Assembly (NCBI RefSeq): GCF_902825325.1
Contig: NZ_CADEAR010000003.1
Coordinates: forward strand, 248,001-312,000
Reading direction: 5' to 3'
DNA from: Brucella tritici
Lineage (GTDB): Bacteria; Pseudomonadota; Alphaproteobacteria; Rhizobiales; Rhizobiaceae
DNA: 64,000 nt
Part shown: positions 46,041-55,786 of the stretch, in pieces
Layout: the number at the start of each line of letters is the position of its first letter
How positions within the stretch are numbered: position 1 is the first letter of the stretch
Made by a program: the position numbers and the translations under genes
The notes under the pieces: model-generated
Seen by the model: the letters and a program-made list of their open reading frames with translations, nothing else
What the model was told of the DNA's origin: nothing
Databases searched by the model: none

Positions 46041-47054
46041 ATGAAAGCTGTTGCCTATCAGAACGCCGGTAAACTGGATCGAGCGGATTCGCTTGTCGAT
46101 GTGACACTGGACAAGCCGGTTGCTGCCGGGCGCGATCTGCTGGTTCAGGTGGAGGCGGTTTCTGTAAATCCGGTCGATTACAAAATCCGTAACGGCGTTT
46201 CGCCCGAGGCTGGCCAGTGGAAAGTGCTTGGCTGGGATGCGGTTGGCACCGTCGTCGAGACCGGCGAGTATGTGCAGAATTTCAAAACTGGCGATAAGGT
46301 CTGGTATGCAGGCTCCCTGATCCGTCCGGGCGCCAATAGCGAGTTTCATCTGGTCGATGAACGCATTGTTGGGCACAAGCCCGAAACACTTGCCAATAGC
46401 GAAGCCGCCGCCCTGCCGCTGACGTCGATTACCGCGTGGGAAATGCTTTTCGACAGGCTTGATGTGCGTAAACCCGTGGCGGGAGCGGCTAACGCCATTC
46501 TTATCATCGGCGGAGCCGGTGGTGTCGGCTCGATTGCAATCCAGCTTGCACGAGCGCTGACGGATTTAACGGTCATCGCAACGGCTTCGCGATCCGAAAC
46601 GCAAGAGTGGATCAAGCAGCTCGGCGCGCATCACGTCATTGACCACAGCAAGCCGCTGGCCGGGCAGGTTGAGGCTCTGGGGATTGGCGCACCGGCCTTC
46701 GTCTTTTCGACAACGCAGACACCCGATCATCTTTCCGAAATCGTCGCGCTTATCGCACCTCAGGGCCGGTTTGGTCTGATCGATGATCCCGACAAGCTCG
46801 ACATCATGCCGTTCAAGCGCAAGTCAGTTTCCGTGCACTGGGAACTGATGTTCACTCGCCCGATCTATCGGACCGCAGATATTGGAGAGCAGGGCTGCCT
46901 GCTGAATGAAGTCGCGAAACTGGTCGATGAGGGCAAGATCAGGACAACGCTGACGGAAGTTCTTTCACCGATCAATGCTGCTAACCTCAAGGCCGCTCAT
47001 GGCGTGCTGGAAAGCGGCAAGGCGAAGGGCAAGATCGTGTTGGAAGGCTGGTAA
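46041..47054 (+). CDS. Zinc-type alcohol dehydrogenase / NADPH:quinone oxidoreductase
   Basis: The 337-residue medium-chain dehydrogenase has GroES-like N-terminus (VEAVSVNPVDYKIRNG), Rossmann motif IIGGAGGVGSIAIQL and the cofactor-side QLGAHHVIDHSKPLA. No structural Zn cysteine quartet is seen, so it fits zeta-crystallin/QorB-like quinone reductases. The C-terminal region holds LMFTRPIYRTADIGEQG. Divergent from hxlR, as in other QorR-regulated loci. Name "zinc" refers to the family, not to ligands seen. Confidence 0.9.
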   Translation: MKAVAYQNAGKLDRADSLVDVTLDKPVAAGRDLLVQVEAVSVNPVDYKIRNGVSPEAGQWKVLGWDAVGTVVETGEYVQNFKTGDKVWYAGSLIRPGANSEFHLVDERIVGHKPETLANSEAAALPLTSITAWEMLFDRLDVRKPVAGAANAILIIGGAGGVGSIAIQLARALTDLTVIATASRSETQEWIKQLGAHHVIDHSKPLAGQVEALGIGAPAFVFSTTQTPDHLSEIVALIAPQGRFGLIDDPDKLDIMPFKRKSVSVHWELMFTRPIYRTADIGEQGCLLNEVAKLVDEGKIRTTLTEVLSPINAANLKAAHGVLESGKAKGKIVLEGW

Positions 47055-47100
47055 GCCCTCCAACACATAATCAGTGGTGTCTAACTATCTGTCTCGACGG

Positions 47101-47140
47101 GCTTCTTTTCCGAAAACCGCTTCACACTTTCGGGATGCGC
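47101..47140. repeat. Dispersed short palindrome, family 1, abutting the uvrB stop
   Basis: GCTTCTTTTCCGAAAACCGC then TTCACACTTTCGGGATGCGC. It ends one base before the uvrB stop codon (47142-47144). Confidence 0.82.
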
Positions 47141-47141
47141 T

Positions 47142-49967
47142 TTAACGCCCCGGACGGCCCGTCTTGCCGGGGCGGCGCTTCTTGCGCGCCGTTTCGGCAG
47201 GGTCTTCGTAAGACCCGATGCCAGCGCGCTCACGGCGGATTGCGGCATCGTTTCCACCGCTTGGCACTTCGGTCCGCTTGACCGTCATCTCGTCCAGCGT
47301 GTTCTTGCGGAACAGCGGTTTCGCCATGTCGGTGCCCGGTCCCATATCGTCGAGCGACGGCTTCTGGAACAGAGACGGCTTGCCAGCCGGACGTGTCGTG
47401 TCGGCACCCATTTCATCCAGCTTCGGCTTGCGGAAACGCGAATTGCCGGTGGGCTTGCCCTTGTTGCGGCCTGCACCCGCATCGCCCGCTTCGAATTCGC
47501 GTGCCAGCGGATCGTCGGCAATAGCCAGCTCCGTCTCGCGCAACCGCTTGATCTCGTCGCGCAGGCGCGCGGCCTTTTCGAAGTCGAGATCGGCAGCGGC
47601 GTCGCGCATCTGCTTTTCCAGATGCTCCAGATGGGCGGCAAGATTGTTGCCCATCATCGCGCCTTCTTCCGCAAAGCCTGAAATATCCGCGCGGACATGA
47701 TCGCGCTCGTAGACCGAGCCGAGAATATCCGAGATATTCTTCTTCACCGAAGCAGGCGTGATGCCGTGCTCTTCATTATAGGCAACCTGTTTCTCACGGC
47801 GGCGGCTGGTTTCGTCCATCGCGCGCTGCATCGAGCCGGTAATATTGTCGGCGTAGAGAATGACCTTGCCGTCGACGTTACGCGCTGCACGGCCAATCGT
47901 CTGGACCAGTGACGTTTCCGAACGCAGGAAGCCTTCCTTGTCGGCATCCAGAATGGCGACGAAGCCGCATTCCGGAATGTCGAGACCTTCACGCAGGAGG
48001 TTGATGCCAACCAGCACGTCGAAGGCGCCAAGCCGAAGGTCGCGAATGATCTCGATACGCTCCAGCGTGTCGATGTCGGAGTGCATGTAGCGAACGCGCA
48101 CGCCCTGTTCATGCAGATATTCCGTCAGGTCTTCGGCCATGCGCTTGGTCAGCACCGTGACCAGTGTACGGTAACCCTTCTGTGCCGTTTCGCGAATTTC
48201 GCCGAGCACGTCGTCAACCTGCGTCTTGGCAGGGCGAATTTCGACCGGCGGATCGATCAGCCCGGTCGGACGGATGACCTGTTCTGCGAACACGCCGCCA
48301 GCTTCTTCCATTTCCCAGCCGCCCGGTGTTGCCGAAACAGCAATGGTCTGCGGGCGCATGGCGTCCCATTCCTCGAAACGGAGCGGGCGGTTGTCCATGC
48401 AGGATGGCAGGCGGAAACCGTATTCGGCAAGCGTTGCCTTGCGGCGGAAGTCGCCGCGATACATGCCGCCGATCTGCGGAACCGTGACGTGGCTTTCGTC
48501 GATGAAGACCAGCGCATTGTCGGGAATATACTCGAACAGCGTCGGCGGTGGCTCGCCGGGATTACGGCCGGTCAGATAGCGCGAATAGTTTTCAATACCC
48601 GCGCAGGAACCGGTTGCTTCCAGCATTTCCAGATCGAAGGTCGTGCGCTGGTCGAGGCGCTGCGCTTCCAGAAGGCGACCGGCATTGTTCAGTTCGACAA
48701 GACGATGCTTCAGCTCTTCCTTGATCGACTTGATCGCCTGATTGAGGGTCGGGCGCGGCGTCACATAGTGTGAGTTTGCGTAGATCTTCACCGATTTCAG
48801 ATCGCCGGTCTTCTGGCCGGTCAGCGGATCGAATTCGGTTATGGTCTCGATCTCATCGCCGAAAAGCGAAATGCGCCAGGCGCGATCTTCCAAGTGGGCC
48901 GGGAACAATTCGATCGTGTCGCCGCGCACGCGGAACGAGCCGCGCACGAAATTGATGTCCTGACGCTTATATTGCTGGGCCACGAGATCGGCGAGCAGCT
49001 GGCGCTGGTCGAGCCGGTCCCCGATCTTCATTTCGAAGGTCATGGCCGTATAGGTTTCCACCGATCCGATACCGTAGATGCACGATACGGAGGCGACGAT
49101 AATCACATCGTCGCGCTCAAGCAGTGCGCGGGTGGCCGAGTGGCGCATCCGGTCGATCTGTTCGTTGATGGACGATTCCTTCTCGATATAAGTGTCCGAG
49201 CGCGGCACATAGGCTTCCGGCTGGTAGTAATCGTAGTAGGAAACGAAATATTCGACGGCATTGTTCGGGAAGAAGCTCTTGAACTCGCCGTAAAGCTGCG
49301 CGGCCAAGGTCTTGTTGGGCGCGAGGATCAGGGCTGGGCGTTGGGTCCGCTGGATGACCTGCGCCATGGTGAAGGTCTTGCCCGAACCGGTGACGCCGAG
49401 CAGGACCTGCGTGCGGTCGTCGTTGTCCAGCCCTTCCAGCAGATCGCGGATAGCTGTCGGCTGGTCACCGGACGGCTCGAAACTGGTTTCCATCTCGATG
49501 GCGATGCCGCCTTCGGATTTTTCCGGGCGGGCCGGGCGGTGAGGCGTCCAGAGCTCACCATTCTTGAACAGCGGATTGCCGGAGGCAATCAGGTCCGACA
49601 GGGCCTGAACCGTTGCCGTTGCGCCGGACGGATTTAGTCCGGCTGCGTCCTCCAGGCTGATATCGAGACCGGCAACGGGATTGAGGCCAGCCGCCGCACG
49701 TTCCTTGGCGGAAGCAGCGCCACCCATGGACGTGCCGCGCCCGCTACGCGACGCTTCCTTGCTGCGCTCGGGAATCTTCTTGGGTTGTTTTGGGTTTTTC
49801 GCGCGGGGCTTCGCAGCCTCGTCGCCGATCTCCTTCGCCCAATCAGCAATGGGGCCGGCGATGGAACCGGATAGGGGTGCGCCGGAAAATTCGGCCTGTG
49901 GAGCTTCACCGAAGCCGCCAGCCTTGTCGTGCGAATCCTGGGAGTGTTTGTCTTTTGAGGAAGCCAT
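47142..49967 (-). CDS. uvrB: Excinuclease ABC subunit B, extended form
   Basis: UvrB is the damage-verifying helicase-like subunit of nucleotide excision repair. The 941-residue protein is much longer than E. coli UvrB (673). The first about 155 residues are a low-complexity, charged extension; the helicase core has Walker [14 protein letters not shown] (191-199), the beta-hairpin region and DESH ([11 protein letters not shown]), and the UVR domain [18 protein letters not shown]. The last about 118 residues carry three FxKxxLDEM-like repeats (845-894) and a basic end. ATG 49967 is the frame start. Both flanks have family-1 palindromes. Confidence 0.95.
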   Translation of the reverse strand: MASSKDKHSQDSHDKAGGFGEAPQAEFSGAPLSGSIAGPIADWAKEIGDEAAKPRAKNPKQPKKIPERSKEASRSGRGTSMGGAASAKERAAAGLNPVAGLDISLEDAAGLNPSGATATVQALSDLIASGNPLFKNGELWTPHRPARPEKSEGGIAIEMETSFEPSGDQPTAIRDLLEGLDNDDRTQVLLGVTGSGKTFTMAQVIQRTQRPALILAPNKTLAAQLYGEFKSFFPNNAVEYFVSYYDYYQPEAYVPRSDTYIEKESSINEQIDRMRHSATRALLERDDVIIVASVSCIYGIGSVETYTAMTFEMKIGDRLDQRQLLADLVAQQYKRQDINFVRGSFRVRGDTIELFPAHLEDRAWRISLFGDEIETITEFDPLTGQKTGDLKSVKIYANSHYVTPRPTLNQAIKSIKEELKHRLVELNNAGRLLEAQRLDQRTTFDLEMLEATGSCAGIENYSRYLTGRNPGEPPPTLFEYIPDNALVFIDESHVTVPQIGGMYRGDFRRKATLAEYGFRLPSCMDNRPLRFEEWDAMRPQTIAVSATPGGWEMEEAGGVFAEQVIRPTGLIDPPVEIRPAKTQVDDVLGEIRETAQKGYRTLVTVLTKRMAEDLTEYLHEQGVRVRYMHSDIDTLERIEIIRDLRLGAFDVLVGINLLREGLDIPECGFVAILDADKEGFLRSETSLVQTIGRAARNVDGKVILYADNITGSMQRAMDETSRRREKQVAYNEEHGITPASVKKNISDILGSVYERDHVRADISGFAEEGAMMGNNLAAHLEHLEKQMRDAAADLDFEKAARLRDEIKRLRETELAIADDPLAREFEAGDAGAGRNKGKPTGNSRFRKPKLDEMGADTTRPAGKPSLFQKPSLDDMGPGTDMAKPLFRKNTLDEMTVKRTEVPSGGNDAAIRRERAGIGSYEDPAETARKKRRPGKTGRPGR

Positions 49968-49984
49968 GACCCTATATTGTTACC

Positions 49985-50029
49985 GCATGTCTTAAGCGGA
50001 AAACCGGTTTCCACTTTTCCGCGACATGC
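49985..50029. repeat. Dispersed short palindrome, family 1, upstream of uvrB
   Basis: GCATGTCTTAAGCGGAAAAC then CGGTTTCCACTTTTCCGCGACATGC. The ends pair as GCATGTC and GACATGC; the core is AAAACCGGTTTCCACTTTT. It is 17 nt upstream of the uvrB start on the minus strand. Confidence 0.88.
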
Positions 50030-50108
50030 TTCCAATATGGAATTTCAGCGTCCAAATGAAAAGAGCGCGAAGGCGAAATCCTCCGTAGCCATTTCCTATC
50101 CGGCGATG

Positions 50109-50144
50109 CTCCTGACAGAAGGCTGTCAGGAGGCGCGGTTTTTT
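50109..50144. repeat. Perfect 10-bp hairpin followed by a T run
   Basis: CTCCTGACAG-AAGG-CTGTCAGGAG, then GCGCGG and TTTTTT on the plus strand. The T run begins six bases after the stem, so it is a weak terminator candidate; no plus-strand gene lies upstream, and it is downstream of the SH3 gene on the minus strand. Confidence 0.55.
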
Positions 50145-50153
50145 CGGAGTGCT

Positions 50154-50741
50154 TTACAGTCTGCCGCCGGGACGCATGCGGGGACCCGGACCAAAGCCGG
50201 GGCCAAAACCGGGATGATAACCCGGATGGTCACGCCAGCCTGGACGGTCCGTCCAATGTGGGCGTGGCGGACCCCAGTTCGACTGGCAATTGCGTCCGAT
50301 GCAGCCATTATAGACATTGCCGCCGCCATTCCAGCCGCGATAAGGGCCAGGACCCCAGCCGGGTCCCCAATAAGGGCCGCTATTGGCGGACAGGGCCGAA
50401 CCAATGGCTATGCCCGCGATGAGCGGTATCCCGACGGCTGCGGCGGTCGATCCGAAATTATTGTTCGTCGTATAACCGCCATTGCCGGTCTGAATGGCGA
50501 TGTAGCTCGATGCGGCCCAGCCGGTCATGCCGTCATAGGTCACCTGACACCAGCCATAGCCGCTGGTGCAGCCGGCAACCGTAATACCGACGCCATTCGG
50601 GATTGACCCGATGGTTCCATACTGTGTGCCGGGGCCGACGCGCAGATTAATTGTCGATGTTACGATTGCCGATGATGCATAAGCATTTGTTGAAATAAGA
50701 AGCGCTAATGTAACTATGGAAGATTTTACCGATAGTTTCAT
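50154..50741 (-). CDS. Exported SH3-domain protein
   Basis: The 195-residue protein has a signal peptide (to about ASS near residue 24), a bacterial SH3 domain STINLRVGPGTQYGTIGSIP ... GITVAGCTSGYGWCQVTYDGM, a hydrophobic segment (AAAVGIPLIAGIAIGSALS) and a C-terminal Gly/Pro/Trp/Arg-rich region (GPYWGPGWGPGPYRGWNG). The SH3 fold may bind cell-wall peptides. Two Cys (CTSGYGWC) could form a disulfide. The gene is followed by a palindrome at 50109. Function unknown. Confidence 0.83.
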   Translation of the reverse strand: MKLSVKSSIVTLALLISTNAYASSAIVTSTINLRVGPGTQYGTIGSIPNGVGITVAGCTSGYGWCQVTYDGMTGWAASSYIAIQTGNGGYTTNNNFGSTAAAVGIPLIAGIAIGSALSANSGPYWGPGWGPGPYRGWNGGGNVYNGCIGRNCQSNWGPPRPHWTDRPGWRDHPGYHPGFGPGFGPGPRMRPGGRL

Positions 50742-50962
50742 ATATCATTCCTCTAATATACTTCTGTTGGTTACTTATAGCATGGGGATTATTATTTACG
50801 CGCATCACGATTCTTCGATTTCAATTCATGATTAATGAATATCGACATCCTGAAATCGGGCTGCATTCTAACGGTTTAAGTGCTTTGCGCGGTACTTTTC
50901 TTCGCGCCGGGCTTGTCTCATATTAGAGGCCGACTCTCTCAAGCACTTAAGGACTGACATTG

Positions 50963-51352
50963 ATGAGTACTGACAATGAGCCGAATGGCACGCTGACCAT
51001 CCGCGTTTCCGCCATGCCCAAGGACGCCAATTCAGCCTATGATATTTTCGGCGGCTGGGTGATGGCGCAGATGGATATGGCTGCTGGCATCCGTTCCGCC
51101 GAGCGCGCCAAGGGGCGTACGGTGACAGCGGCGGTACGCGAAATGTCATTCGCCCGGCCAGTGAAGATCGGTGACACGCTCTGCGTATACACGGATATAA
51201 CGCGGGTAGGCCGCACTTCCATCACACTGCGGGTCGAGGCGTGGGCGAAGCGCTATCTCAGCGATAAACGCGACCTTGTTACGCATGCCGAATTCATCAT
51301 GGTTTCCCTGGATGCGGACGGCAAGCCGACACCGGTGCCGCAGGAAGAATAA
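50963..51352 (+). CDS. Acyl-CoA thioesterase (hotdog, YciA-like)
   Basis: The 129-residue hotdog protein has FGGWVMAQMDMAAG, AAVREMSFARPVKIGDTLCV and RYLSDKRDLVTHAEFIMVSLD, as in YciA-type acyl-CoA thioesterases. ATG 50963 follows AAGGACTGAC; TTG 50960 is possible. The enzyme probably hydrolyses medium or long acyl-CoA; exact specificity is unknown. Confidence 0.9.
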   Translation: MSTDNEPNGTLTIRVSAMPKDANSAYDIFGGWVMAQMDMAAGIRSAERAKGRTVTAAVREMSFARPVKIGDTLCVYTDITRVGRTSITLRVEAWAKRYLSDKRDLVTHAEFIMVSLDADGKPTPVPQEE

Positions 51353-51361
51353 AGCAACGTC

Positions 51362-51384
51362 AAGCCCGGTATTGCGCCGGGCTT
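51362..51384. terminator. Terminator between the thioesterase and extensin-like genes
   Basis: AAGCCCGG-TATTGCG-CCGGGCTT; hairpin between convergent genes, with short AT tail. Confidence 0.78.
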
Positions 51385-52339
51385 ATTTGCAGGCGCGATA
51401 GCCGCTGCGGCGCTGCATCAGGTCGAAATGGAAGTGATCGGCATGTTCCGGGTTATAGCCGGGACCGAGAACCGTCGAGAAATAGCCGCACGCATCGGAG
51501 CGAACGCTGTTGAGCAGGCCCTTTTCGCGGAAGGCGAAGAATCCCGGCTTGCGCACCATGATGTTCTTGCCATTGTTCAGCACGATCTTGGTGACATCGA
51601 TGGCGTTGCCGCGTGAATGTTCCGACATTTTCGCGCCGCGGCGGTTGTTCATGGTGCGGCAGGAATAGCCCCCGGCATTATAGATCGTGCTTACGCCGGA
51701 CAGATAGCGCATCCGGGAGGCGGGTTGCAGGTCGCCCTTGATCCAGCGCGCAAAGGCTTCGGTCACCTGACAGTTCAGCGTCGCCGCCGGTTTGAAGGCG
51801 ATGGAACCGCTGTTGAAACCCGATACTTCAATCGGGTTTTCGATATGGCAGGAACTGCTGCGATAGATTGTCGGCTTTTCCTTGAAGACGACGCCAAGCC
51901 GTTTCAGGCGCGTGCGGCAGGCCGCTTCCGCATTGGACATCGTGTAGATGTTTTCAGCGGCTGTCACCGGATTTTGAATGGGCGCCGTAAAGCCGTAGTC
52001 GCCGGAATATTGCGGCTGGCTCTGCTGTTGGGATCGCGCGACGTGATTTTCTTCCTCTTCGGCAAGCCCGACGACGCGTTCTTCCTGCGGCGCCTGCATG
52101 ACAGGTGGTTCTACGGCAGGTGCCTCCACGACTGGGGCATTAACCGGGGCAGCACTTGCGACCGGCGCGTCGGGAACCATCATATCGGAATTGCCGACAC
52201 TGGCCTGCGGGCGCGGGGCACTCTCGCCGGAACAGCCGGCGATGATGGCCAGCAGGGCGATGGATAAAGACGGGGCCAGACCCCGCAACCGGGTGCGCTG
52301 GCGGCTGACTGGAGCGGTGGCGGACAACGCAGAACTCAT
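51383..52339 (-). CDS. Extensin-like C-terminal domain lipoprotein (M15-like peptidase fold)
   Basis: The 318-residue protein has a lipobox region LLAIIAGC, a low-complexity Pro/Ala-rich stretch (PVNAPVVEAPAVEPP) and the extensin-like domain with SEHSRGNAIDVTKI and HADHFHFDLM. The spacing SxHxxGxAxD and HxxHFHxD recalls the Zn-binding residues of VanY/M15 peptidases, so it may act on peptidoglycan cross-links; the family has no fully proven activity. ATG 52339 is chosen because AAAAGGT lies at correct distance; ATG 52345 is too close. Convergent with the thioesterase. Confidence 0.87.
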   Translation of the reverse strand: MSSALSATAPVSRQRTRLRGLAPSLSIALLAIIAGCSGESAPRPQASVGNSDMMVPDAPVASAAPVNAPVVEAPAVEPPVMQAPQEERVVGLAEEEENHVARSQQQSQPQYSGDYGFTAPIQNPVTAAENIYTMSNAEAACRTRLKRLGVVFKEKPTIYRSSSCHIENPIEVSGFNSGSIAFKPAATLNCQVTEAFARWIKGDLQPASRMRYLSGVSTIYNAGGYSCRTMNNRRGAKMSEHSRGNAIDVTKIVLNNGKNIMVRKPGFFAFREKGLLNSVRSDACGYFSTVLGPGYNPEHADHFHFDLMQRRSGYRACK

Positions 52340-52549
52340 GTCCATACCTTTTCTTCAGGAGACCAGACCGATGGCGTTTCCCGAATATTAGCCCGCAAGC
52401 GTAAAGGAAGAGTCAGCGTCCGCGTTAAGGGCTGTGGCGTAAACGGGGCAGGGTGCAGGATTGGCAAAATCCTGCCTTTGTTCTATCACCGTGCTGCGGC
52501 TTCGGGCCACGCCGCAGACAACATCCTCCCGGTCCCTGAAGTCACTTCC

Positions 52550-52900
52550 ATGTCAGCACTGATTTCGCCAAGCGTTTTGCCGATCCTGCTTCTCATCGGC
52601 TCGAACATCTTCATGACATTCGCCTGGTACGGGCACCTGAAATTCACCAATACACCACTCGTTACCGTCATTTTCATCAGCTGGGGTATCGCGCTGATCG
52701 AATATTGCCTCGCGGTTCCGGCCAATCGCATCGGGCACGAGGTCTATTCGGCGGCACAGCTCAAGACCATTCAGGAGGTCATCACGCTGGTGATCTTCAG
52801 CCTGTTCTCGGTGTTCTACCTCAAGGAAGCCTTTACATGGCACCATCTGCTGGGCTTTGCGTTCATAGCGGGTGGGGCGGCTCTCATCTTCAAGGGGTGA
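52550..52900 (+). CDS. DMT-type small membrane protein (DUF486)
   Basis: The 116-residue protein has four membrane helices: LPILLLIGSNIFMTFAWYGH, LVTVIFISWGIALIEYCLAV, TIQEVITLVIFSLFSVFYL and WHHLLGFAFIAGGAALIF. This is the DUF486 member of the drug/metabolite transporter superfamily. ATG 52550 is chosen from the frame; its context is weak. Substrate unknown. Confidence 0.9.
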   Translation: MSALISPSVLPILLLIGSNIFMTFAWYGHLKFTNTPLVTVIFISWGIALIEYCLAVPANRIGHEVYSAAQLKTIQEVITLVIFSLFSVFYLKEAFTWHHLLGFAFIAGGAALIFKG

Positions 52901-52906
52901 TTGGGG

Positions 52907-53806
52907 TCATTCGGCAGGGACAAGATCAGACTTGCGTTTCCAGAACATGGGGATGAGTTCGACCGCCATCATGGCGGCGAAGATCAGTCCGCAGCCGATG
53001 AAGCCGATAAAGGTCACCCGCTCGCCAAGGAAGAGCGCGCCGAACAGCGCCGCGAAAAGCGCTTCCGATGCCAGGAAGATCGCGGCCTGTGCGGACGTCG
53101 TATAGCGCTGCCCGATGGCCTGCAAGGTGAAGGCGACGCCGGACGAGAAGACGCCGGTGAACAGGATTTCCTTCCAGGTGAGCGTAATGGCAGTCCAGTT
53201 GAAGTCTTCGACCATAGATGCGATGACAAGCCCGACAACGGCGCTGGTCGCAAACTGGATGCAGCTTAGCGTTATCGGTCGCCCTGCGCGGTTTGCCCTG
53301 CTGATCAAGACCACCTGCAAGGCCCAGAAAATTGCACCGCAAATGACCAGCCAATCCCCTTGCTTGAGCGCGGTCAGCGCGCCTCCTGAAAGCAGAAATA
53401 TGCCAGCAAGACATGCCGCCGCACTTGGCCATACGACCGGATGCGGCCATGTGCGAAACAGAATGACGCCGAGCACGGGCACCATCACGACATAAAGCCC
53501 GGTCAGAAAGCCGGCATTGGTGACGGATGTGGTGATAAGCCCGATCTGCTGGAGGACAAGCCCGGTGAACAGGCTTAGTCCGATGATGATGAAGAAGATA
53601 TAGTTCGACCGGCTCAGACGGACCTTCGTCCGACGCCCTTCCGCTACGGCCCATGGCAGGACCGTGAGCGATGCGATTGCCGAGCGGATGCCGATGAACA
53701 GAAACGGACCGATACTGGCCATCGCCGTTGATTGGGCGACGAAACCCATGCCCCAGATGACGCCTGCCAGAAGCAGCAGCATGTTGGCTTGTACGCGCGT
53801 CATCAT
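52907..53806 (-). CDS. EamA-family (DMT) transporter
   Basis: The 299-residue protein has ten predicted helices and two EamA repeats: QANMLLLLAGVIWGMGFVAQ at the start and LVICGAIFWALQVVLISRAN in the second repeat. Members export metabolites or amino acids. ATG 53806 (or 53803) follows CGAGGCA. Convergent with the DUF486 gene; the stops are 6 nt apart. Confidence 0.92.
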   Translation of the reverse strand: MMTRVQANMLLLLAGVIWGMGFVAQSTAMASIGPFLFIGIRSAIASLTVLPWAVAEGRRTKVRLSRSNYIFFIIIGLSLFTGLVLQQIGLITTSVTNAGFLTGLYVVMVPVLGVILFRTWPHPVVWPSAAACLAGIFLLSGGALTALKQGDWLVICGAIFWALQVVLISRANRAGRPITLSCIQFATSAVVGLVIASMVEDFNWTAITLTWKEILFTGVFSSGVAFTLQAIGQRYTTSAQAAIFLASEALFAALFGALFLGERVTFIGFIGCGLIFAAMMAVELIPMFWKRKSDLVPAE

Positions 53807-53984
53807 TGCCTCGTTTCGAACTTTTCAGCATATGTCACAATAGAAAGAGAAACCGGACGCTTTTCAGCCTTTTCCGGTCGCTATGCTATAGGCAATATTA
53901 CGGGCAGGCGGCAAGAGAACTTCCGATTCTGCGACATTCATGCATGATCTATTTTAGAGCGATTTCTTACTGACGAGGTGTTTT

Positions 53985-55040
53985 ATGCTTTCTTTGAATC
54001 GTCGATCTGTTGCGGTGACAACGATTGCCACGACGATGCTGTTTCTGGCGGGTGGGGAATCGCAGGCTGCCTTCAAGAAGGTTCGCGACACGCTGATTCT
54101 GTGCGATTTTGCGCAAAACTGCACCGTGACACTCTCACCAGTCGCGAGCGAAGGCGCATCGAATTCTGGTATGGGGCTTGGCATCTTTCGCAGTAGCCAG
54201 TCCGGTTCGAAGCCGGTGCTCAGGCTTTCCTATGTCGATCCATCACAGAAAACTGGCAGGCTGGAGATTGCCATCGACGGTCAAACCCTGCTTGATGTCG
54301 ATGTCTCGACTTTGAAGGCTGAGGACGATCAGCTCGATTATACGGGCGATCTTGCCAAGATACTTGATGCGATGAAGAACGGCCAGAAACTGCAACTGAA
54401 ATTTGCCGGAAAGACCTCGACCTATTCGCTTTCGGGCCTCGTCGGCGGGCTGATTTATGTGGACGAACAGCAATCGCGCGACGGAACTATCGAGGCGTTG
54501 CAGGTCAAGGGCAGCAAGCCGGCACCGGTTTCGCCGCAGCTCAAGCTGATTGAAACGGTCGAAGAGATACCGGCAGAAATCCGCAAGGATTTTTCCGACG
54601 AAGCGGCGGTTTGCGGCGGAGCCAGTCCCGGCACGTTCCGCAATGCGGGCGGTTTCGAGACGAAGATTGCCGATGGTCTTGATCTTATCGGCCTGCCCTG
54701 CGGTTCGCCGGGGGCCTATAATCAGCCTTACTCGTTCTACAGCCGCTATGAAAACAAGACCGTGCCGATCTCCCTGCCAACCATTTCGGACGATGGTCCG
54801 ACGGTGACCGACACTGCGTGGAACATCGACTGGTCACAGAAAGCCTTGACGCTGACAGCCTTCTTCAAGGGGAGAGGGCTTGGAGATTGCGGCATCTATG
54901 ATGTCTGGAAAGCCACCGATAGCGGCGAGGGGCGGGTGCGTTTCGTTCTGCTACAGGAGCGGTCGAAAGGTGACTGCGATGGCAATTATGCCGGAGGCCC
55001 GGAGAAATGGCCTGCGAGCTGGCCGATCAACGCGAAATAG
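53985..55040 (+). CDS. Exported DUF1176 domain protein
   Basis: The 351-residue protein has a signal peptide (MLSLNRRSVAVTTIATTMLF up to about SQA at residue 28) and the DUF1176 body: AFKKVRDTLILCDFAQNCTV, SGSKPVLRLSYVD, LTAFFKGRGLGDCGIYDVW and a C-terminal RSKGDCDGNY. Cys pairs suggest disulfides in the periplasm. The family has no known biochemical role. ATG 53985 follows AGGTGTTTT; an isolated gene with its own promoter region. Confidence 0.87.
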   Translation: MLSLNRRSVAVTTIATTMLFLAGGESQAAFKKVRDTLILCDFAQNCTVTLSPVASEGASNSGMGLGIFRSSQSGSKPVLRLSYVDPSQKTGRLEIAIDGQTLLDVDVSTLKAEDDQLDYTGDLAKILDAMKNGQKLQLKFAGKTSTYSLSGLVGGLIYVDEQQSRDGTIEALQVKGSKPAPVSPQLKLIETVEEIPAEIRKDFSDEAAVCGGASPGTFRNAGGFETKIADGLDLIGLPCGSPGAYNQPYSFYSRYENKTVPISLPTISDDGPTVTDTAWNIDWSQKALTLTAFFKGRGLGDCGIYDVWKATDSGEGRVRFVLLQERSKGDCDGNYAGGPEKWPASWPINAK

Positions 55041-55307
55041 GTGCCGTTTTTGGAGAGAGTTGACAGGCCGATATTTTTCCGCGTGAAATGATTGATGGAA
55101 ATGCTATAGTTCTATGAACGGCTATTCGAACGGTTCCGAGACGGGTGTTTCGGTGACCGTTTTCTTTTTGTGTGTCGGCGGCTGGTCAGCCGCCGAAAAG
55201 CGCCTCGCACTATCCAAGCATTGCGCGAGGTGAGGCGGGCAAATCAAGATGCCGGTGCGTGCAGGCCTCGGGGAGAGGCGAGCACCGGGCGAAGGAAAGG
55301 ACTGGGT

Positions 55308-55781
55308 ATGGAAAAGTTCCCTATGACCCCTGGCGGTTTCGAAAAGCTCAAGGAAGAGCTGCGTTGGCGTCAGCAATCGGAGCGCCCTCGGATTATTGAG
55401 GCAATCGCTGAAGCGCGTGCGCATGGCGATCTGTCGGAAAACGCCGAGTATCACGCTGCGAAAGAAGCCCAAAGCCTGAATGAAGGTCGTATCAACGAAC
55501 TGGAAGATCTGGTTGCGCGTGCCGAGATTATCGACGTCTCGAAACTGTCAGGCGACCGCATCAAGTTCGGCGCCACTGTCACCATGATAGACGAAGATAC
55601 GGAAGAAGAGAAAATCTACCAGATTGTCGGCGATCAGGAAGCCGATGTGAAGGAAGGCCGTATCTCCATTTCATCACCGATTGCACGTGCGCTGATCGGC
55701 AAAGGCGAAGGCGACACGATTGAAGTCAACGCTCCGGGCGGTTCGCGTTCCTACGAAATCGTCGGCTTGAAGTTCGTCTGA
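55308..55781 (+). CDS. greA: Transcription elongation factor GreA
   Basis: GreA stimulates cleavage of backtracked RNA by RNA polymerase. The 157-residue protein has the N-terminal coiled coil ([20 protein letters not shown] through [18 protein letters not shown]) with acidic tip residues, and the FKBP-like C-terminal domain ([20 protein letters not shown]). ATG 55308 follows GAAGGAAAGG; the open frame starts at 55170 without similarity. It is 5 nt from the wadC start, so the two are co-transcribed. Confidence 0.96.
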   Translation: MEKFPMTPGGFEKLKEELRWRQQSERPRIIEAIAEARAHGDLSENAEYHAAKEAQSLNEGRINELEDLVARAEIIDVSKLSGDRIKFGATVTMIDEDTEEEKIYQIVGDQEADVKEGRISISSPIARALIGKGEGDTIEVNAPGGSRSYEIVGLKFV

Positions 55782-55786
55782 TTTCC

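Noticed and set aside
50037-50606. Plus-strand frame antisense to the SH3 gene
   Set aside because: No ribosome site, Arg/Ala/Thr-rich shadow of a Gly/Pro-rich gene.
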